A stretch of DNA of 64,000 bases from positions 25,861,367 to 25,925,366 of the forward strand of contig NC_092087.1 in assembly GCF_045679555.1 (NCBI RefSeq), in the 5' to 3' direction. Position 1 is the first letter of the stretch. Each line of letters starts with the position of its first letter. Positions 52,601 to 59,273 of the stretch are shown here, piece by piece. Origin of the DNA: Salvelinus alpinus (Eukaryota > Chordata > Actinopteri > Salmoniformes > Salmonidae). The position numbers were made by a program, and so were the translations under genes. The notes beneath the pieces were generated by a model. The model searched no databases. It was given only the letters and a program-made list of their open reading frames with translations, and was not told the DNA's origin.

Positions 52601-55600
52601 TATACACCAGGAGCTGTCGAGGAGCACCTGCCAAACTGCATCCCACTGGGAGTGTGTATGAGGGGAGTGTGTGCATACGTGTGTGTGTGTGAGGGAGACC
52701 CTCGTTCATAGTCCTGACAAACACATCAACCAGAGAGAGCTTACTGACAAAAAGAGGGGAGAGCCAGCATAAACATACATCATAAACTTCAATCTCCAAC
52801 CACAGCAAAACAAGGCCAGTAATGTCCAATGTGAGGGTTCTGACAGAGACAGACACAGTAAGCCAGTCTCTACAACGTCCTGTCGACTGAACGGCAGGGC
52901 ATGTGTCTATAACATTATGTGTGTGGGGGACTTCATGTTCATGACACAGAAAACCATCAAACATTTCAGCACAGACTTCAGTCTGTTAAATGAGTTTGGG
53001 ATGGCCTTGCACATAACTTATGTGTAGGCTACTACAACAAGCTAAACCAATGACATGTGTAATAATAGTTGAGTCACTCAAAGCGGAGTTCAGAATATGA
53101 GTAAGTCAGTGAGGGACACGGGTTTGCAAATTCCATCATTGTAACTTTGGAATTCCATTCTATGTTTTATCCAATGATGTCTCTGATCTCATTCTATTGG
53201 CCTAATGCTATAGGGACACTGTCAGGTGTGGTTTCTGATGCTCTTTCAACATGGAAAGCGTAATGTCTACTGCCTCAACAAATACCTCAGTACACATGGT
53301 TTGTGGAGTATAAACGGGGGGTGCTAATCAAGGTGGTGCCGGTGAGTTAGATCAGGCTAACTGCTCCAGCGGGGGGTGGATTATCAGACGGAGCTGGTCC
53401 CAGCAGGATAGGGGTTCTAAGGGAAACGAGGAGGCTGTAGTGTGAAGGTTGGTTCCTCCCTGCCTGGTAGGAACAGCATGCAACAGCTGTGTCTCCTCTC
53501 CCTCAGCCTGTCTGCACAGCCAATACCAGCTCCAACTATGTGCTGACACCAGATAGCTCACCCCCCACACACACCTTATTTTTATATTCTCCCTCCCTCT
53601 CTCTCTGTCCCCCACACATACACCACACAGACCTCTACACACACAGACAGGTCAGGCCAAACACACAAAGGTCAACAGGGCCCATTATATCCGCCAGGCC
53701 TCCCTGCTACTCATTGATCCCATTATGTAAACAGAGCAATGCACGAGCAGATGTGAATCAATAGGATTCCATCTTCTAAACAACACCCAGTTACATTTAC
53801 CCACACTGACATGTGTACCAGTCTCATCTCCCTTTTTGGGGGGGGGGGGGTTGTTGTTTGAGGATTATTTTGGACTGTAGATATTGATGTTATAGAGGGG
53901 AACCCTGGACTAGATATACAGTCCAACCCAGTATTAAACAACAGATTGTGCCCACGTTAGAGGGAGAGAGGAAGCCTACTTTCCCTCACACATGCAGAGT
54001 AAATCTTCCATATTGTCTTTCCCTTTCTCCGTCTGTAACAGCGAGTCAGATGAGGGTGTTTAAGTGAGAATGTCAGAGAAGCCGGTGTTTGGAGGATATA
54101 TTGGCACAGGTGTTGTTATACCAGAGAAAAAGTTGTGCAATATATCCTCCAAACACCGGCTTCGAGGGTATTATAGCTTTTATACAAAGGGTTACCAACA
54201 TATTCAAATAATGATTTTGATGAATGTATTCCTACTATTTAATTCTTCCACGAGATATAGTCCAGACACAAATCTAGGGTTGCTACTTGCTACACAAGCC
54301 GGCAGGTCATTCATTCTATCTGTTAGGTTGCCAGAGACGCGACCCAGTCATTAAGTCTTTTTGTTCTATATCTTTGTTCTAGATCCAGGCGTTCGTTCTA
54401 AATGTTCCGTTGCCGTTCTTATCCCTAGCTTGCTAATTAGCCAATAACGGCTAACTTAGAGTCAAACAGTGCAGTCAGAATAACAGCAAAGTGGCTGCAT
54501 TTGTGTTTGCTTAAGCTGTTTTCTAGTGACATTTATTTGGATACATCCATAACAATGAGCTAATGATGCGAGATTTCGCCTGGCATAGAACATTTGCTCT
54601 CTCGCTAGGACACTGATCAGAGGAGCTAGCCAACTACACAGCTAACACAATCACTTCAAACTGAAACTGGAAAGACAGCAAACTAGGTGCATTTAGATTC
54701 ATTTGTGTGTCGCATCTCCACTGTTGACGTTGAGACTGGTGTTTTGCGGGTACTATTTAATGAAGCTGCCAGTTCAGGACTTGTGAGGCGGCTGTTTCTC
54801 AAACTAGACACTCTAATGTATTTGTCCTCTTGCTCAGTCGTGCACCGGGGCCTCCCACTTATTTTTCTATTCTGGTTAGAGCCAGTTTGCTCTGTTCTGT
54901 GAAGGGAATAATACACAGCGTTGTACTAGATCTTCAGTTTCTTGGCTATTTCTCGCATGGAATAGCCTTCATTTCTCAGAACAAGAATAGACTGACGAGT
55001 TTCAGAAAAAAAGTTATTTGTTTCTGGCAGTTTTGAGCCTGTAATTGAAACCACAAATGCTGATGGTCCAGATACTCAACTAGTCTAAAGAAGGACAGTT
55101 TTATTGCTTCTTTAATCAGGACAACAGTTTTCAGCTGTGCTGACATAATTGCAAAGGGTTTTCTAATGATCAATTAGCCTTTTAAAATGATCATCTTGGA
55201 TTAGCGTACACAACGTGCCATTGGAACACAGGAGTGACGGTTGCTGATAATGGGCCTCTGTACTCTTATGTAGATATTCCATTAAAAATCAGCTGTTTCC
55301 AGCTACAATAGTCATTTACAACATTAACAATGTCTACACTGTATTTCTGATCAATTTGATGTTATATTAAATTGACTTTTTTTTGTTGCTTTTCTTTCAA
55401 AAACAAGGACATTTCTAAGTCACTCCAAACTTTTTAACGGTAGTGTATATCCATAAACATTTGTCTGATTCATGATTTTGACTGGCTGAAAAAAGCTGTC
55501 TGTCTGCCTCGTCCTGACCCCAGACACGTTCATTACTCTGGGACAGCTGGAGATCAAATTTCAATATATATAAATTGCCTGGCTGGGCTGATGAGACAGT

Positions 55601-58600
55601 GGATTGTGCAGTGAGATAAAAGAGTAAATAGGCATTTTAACATCATATCCGGTGGTAACTTGTGGAATATAAACAGTCTGGAACGGTTTATTTTGCCCCT
55701 TTTGCCCTGAAAACAGACTCAATTCGTTGGGACACGGACTCTACAAGGTGGGGAAAGCGTTCCACAGGGCTGCTGGCCCATGTTGACTCCAATGCTGCCC
55801 ACAGTTGTGTCAAGTTAGTTGGATGTCCTTTAGGTGGTGGACCATTCTTGATACACACAGGAAACTGTTGATAATGGAAAACCCAGCAGCGTTGCAGTTC
55901 TAGACACAAACTGGTGCGCCTGGCACCTAATACCATACCCTGTTCAAAGGCACTTAAATCTTTTGTCTTGCACATTCACCCTCTGAATGGCACACATATA
56001 CAATGCCTGTCTCAATTGTCTCAAGGCTTAACAATCCTTTAACCTGTCTCCTCCCCTTCATCTACACTGCTTGAAGTGGATTAAACAAGTGACATCAACA
56101 AAAGACCACAGCTTTCACCTGATTCACCTACTCAGTCTGTCATGGAAAGAGCAGATGTTCATAATGTTTTATATACTCAGTGTATAACACCATTATTGCA
56201 TCAGAACACACACATGTTCCACTGTGACTGAGGCAGAGAAGGAAGGTAAACAATAGAGCAATTAAAACAACTGGGGTTAGACCTGGGCCACAGGGGCCAA
56301 AGGCCCTCATGTCAACAGTGTTTGAGGGAGAAAAGGAGAGAGGGCTTGAGTGAGAGGGAAAGGAGAACAGAGGAGTTCATTTATATAGTCAAAGTTGCCC
56401 TTTTACCTGTGCCGATAAAGTGTATTTACTTTGGTGACAATTTATAGTTACATATGACTGATTTAAGAGAAAGATATGCCCCAAGGGAGAGCAACTCATT
56501 CTGGAGCCCAGGAGAGCAGGATAGAGAGGAGTAATGCGTTTGGTAAGACTGGTCTCTCCCTGAGCTGGATGCCAGCTCCTGTCTGCTGAGGCAGAGAGAG
56601 AGTGAGCGAGCGAGCGAGAGAGAGACAGACAGATAGACAGACAGACAGAGACTGCAGGTTGTCTTTCAGTTCAGTGCTCCAGACGGCTGTTCCAGCCCTG
56701 TGTTATTGGGAGGAGGACCGGGGACACATAAATCATCACGCTTTTGTTCCTGTCAGACAGATGAACGGAAGACAGGTCGCTCACTCTTTCTCGCTCTCTG
56801 TCACTCTCTCTCTCCTACAGCAACTCCCTGGGGGACAAGAGTTGGGTGAGAGAGAGGGAGAGAAAGAGGGGGAAGAGAGAGACAGAGAGGCAAAGACAGA
56901 GAGAGAGAAAGAGAGAGCAATAGGAGTATTGAGCTGTGCTTGAGGGTTAGAGAGGATAACGCAGCTCCATCATTTCACCTTGTCAGAGCAATGACTGTCT
57001 GCTTCACTTACACAGCCCTCCTCAATGCAAACTAGCAAATGACTAAATTACTAGCGAATAACATAATTGAAGCTCATTAATGAAAAAGTAATTGAAGCAG
57101 TCTAGCTCAACTCAAAGATAAATTCTTATGTTATGCCAGAGTATAATGGCACTCAAACATGTTCACTACTGTCATGCAGAAAAAAGCCTATCAATTTCAT
57201 CAGGGTGATTGGTGCTCATAAATGTCATAACGCCAGTTTGGAGAGGAGAGGAAGGCAAGGGCTCTCAGAACATAGGATTAGGGGCGCCAGGTAGCCTAGT
57301 GGTGGGCCAGTAACCAAAAGGTTGCTGGATCGAATCCCTGCGCTGACAAGGTAAAAATCTGTCATTCTTCCCCTGAACAAGGCAGTTAACCCACTGTTCC
57401 CCGGTAGGCCGTCATTGTAAATAAGAATTTGTTCTTAACTGACTTGCTTAGTTAAATAAAGGCTAAATATAAATAATATGATTCTGAGTGGAATAATCTT
57501 ATTCTGCCCTCTAGTGGTGAACAGGAACAGTACTCTGAACAGGTGGTGAGGCGAGAGAACGTACCATAAACCACCCAAACTGGGAACATGCCAAAGTACA
57601 TTAACAAAAGACCTAAGCAAGGCCTTAATTAAATGTTGAGCATTTACATAATACTAATGGTGGTGATTTACTGGGATTTACAATGATTGAAATGGACAAC
57701 AAATGCAACTAACAGCCTAGTGCATAGGAATCCAAACAAATGATTCCCCAGAACCTGGATTTGGATTTAAGTACTTTCTTTTGGCACAGATAAAGCAAAA
57801 TCACTTTGCTTGCATTTCTACATTTCTCATTTAGGCATAGGGCCCTCAAATTCAACTTTGGACCTCGAAGCCAGTTCCACCTCATTTTTTCATTGTTCCT
57901 CTCTAATCAGGGACTGATTTAGACATGGGACACCAGGTGTGTGCAATTAATTATCAGGTAGAAAAGAAAACCAACAGGCTCCGGACCTCGTAGGGTCAGA
58001 GTTGAGGACCCCTGGCCTTGGGTATTTCCTACTGTCTGAAACTTAAATCCTACCTCAGCTTAACAAAGAGCAAATATTTCATTTAGAAAACGATAGATCT
58101 GAAGATATAAATACATTAAGAGATTGATGTGCTACCTAACATTATCATGTCAGCTGTGAATTAGTCCTGCACCACTCCCTACTGCTCATACCCCTCGTCC
58201 TGGCCACAGCCATACTCCCTCCGGCCTCCTGCAGTCACCTGAGAGATCTCTGCCATCAGAAATCACTTCTGAAGGATCCTTAATGAATATACATCACGGA
58301 GAGGACCTCAATTAGGTGACCGTACTGGGGGAGCGCTGCTCGGGATAAACAAAGTTATCTTGACAGGGTCGCCGAGCAGGATGAGATAGCGGATAGCCGG
58401 ATGAGAAAATGAATTACCATCCTGCCACACGTCAAAGCCAATCACGAGGAGGATCCTGCGCACTCCTCTGCCTCTCTCCCCGCCGTTTCATCTGGCCCTT
58501 AGTATGCACACAGGCCGGGTGCCAGCCTCCAAATGTATTCATTTATTCACAGCCCCTTGGAGAAATCACAGAGCCTTGTTGTCCTTTTTTTCCTCACTGT

Positions 58601-59231
58601 CCAGATGGAATTTGCGTGAATAACATCGGTTTAGTGAGGCAGAAAATAAGTACAGGCTAGCACAGCGGTAGGGGACAGTACCCAAAAAAGAGAGGGGAGA
58701 ACAACTGTCACCCTCACATACTATTTTTCTTCCCCCCTCTCGTGGTTTCTCTCTCATTCTAATGAAAATTAGAAAGAAGAAAAAAGGCTGTGGGGTGCAG
58801 CGTTCCTGAATCCATCCCACATGACCATGCTCTGCAACTAACCAGCAGATAATGAATCAGAGTGGGAGCAGAGTAGGTGCTCCACTACAAAGGTGAGCCG
58901 TCATCAAGAGGACTGGTTCAATGTTCAATCTCTCCTTTTTTTACTCCTTGTTTTGTTTTGCATTTATAACATCTCTAATTACTTTAATTAATCAAGATAT
59001 TCCATTAGAGGGAACCGGTCTCGGTTAAGTAATTGTGCAAAATGAAACAGAGAAAAACCCAATAGTTGAGTGATTCCATCCACTCCTCTCTGCCCAGCGG
59101 GATTTAGAAGGCTTTCAGAGGACTAATGGGAGAAAATACAACCGTCTTTCACACAGTTATCATGAATTAATCAATTCTGAATAGTCTCAGTCTACAAGTA
59201 CACTACCTGACATGTTACCGTGGTACAGGCT

Positions 59232-59273
<42 letters not shown>

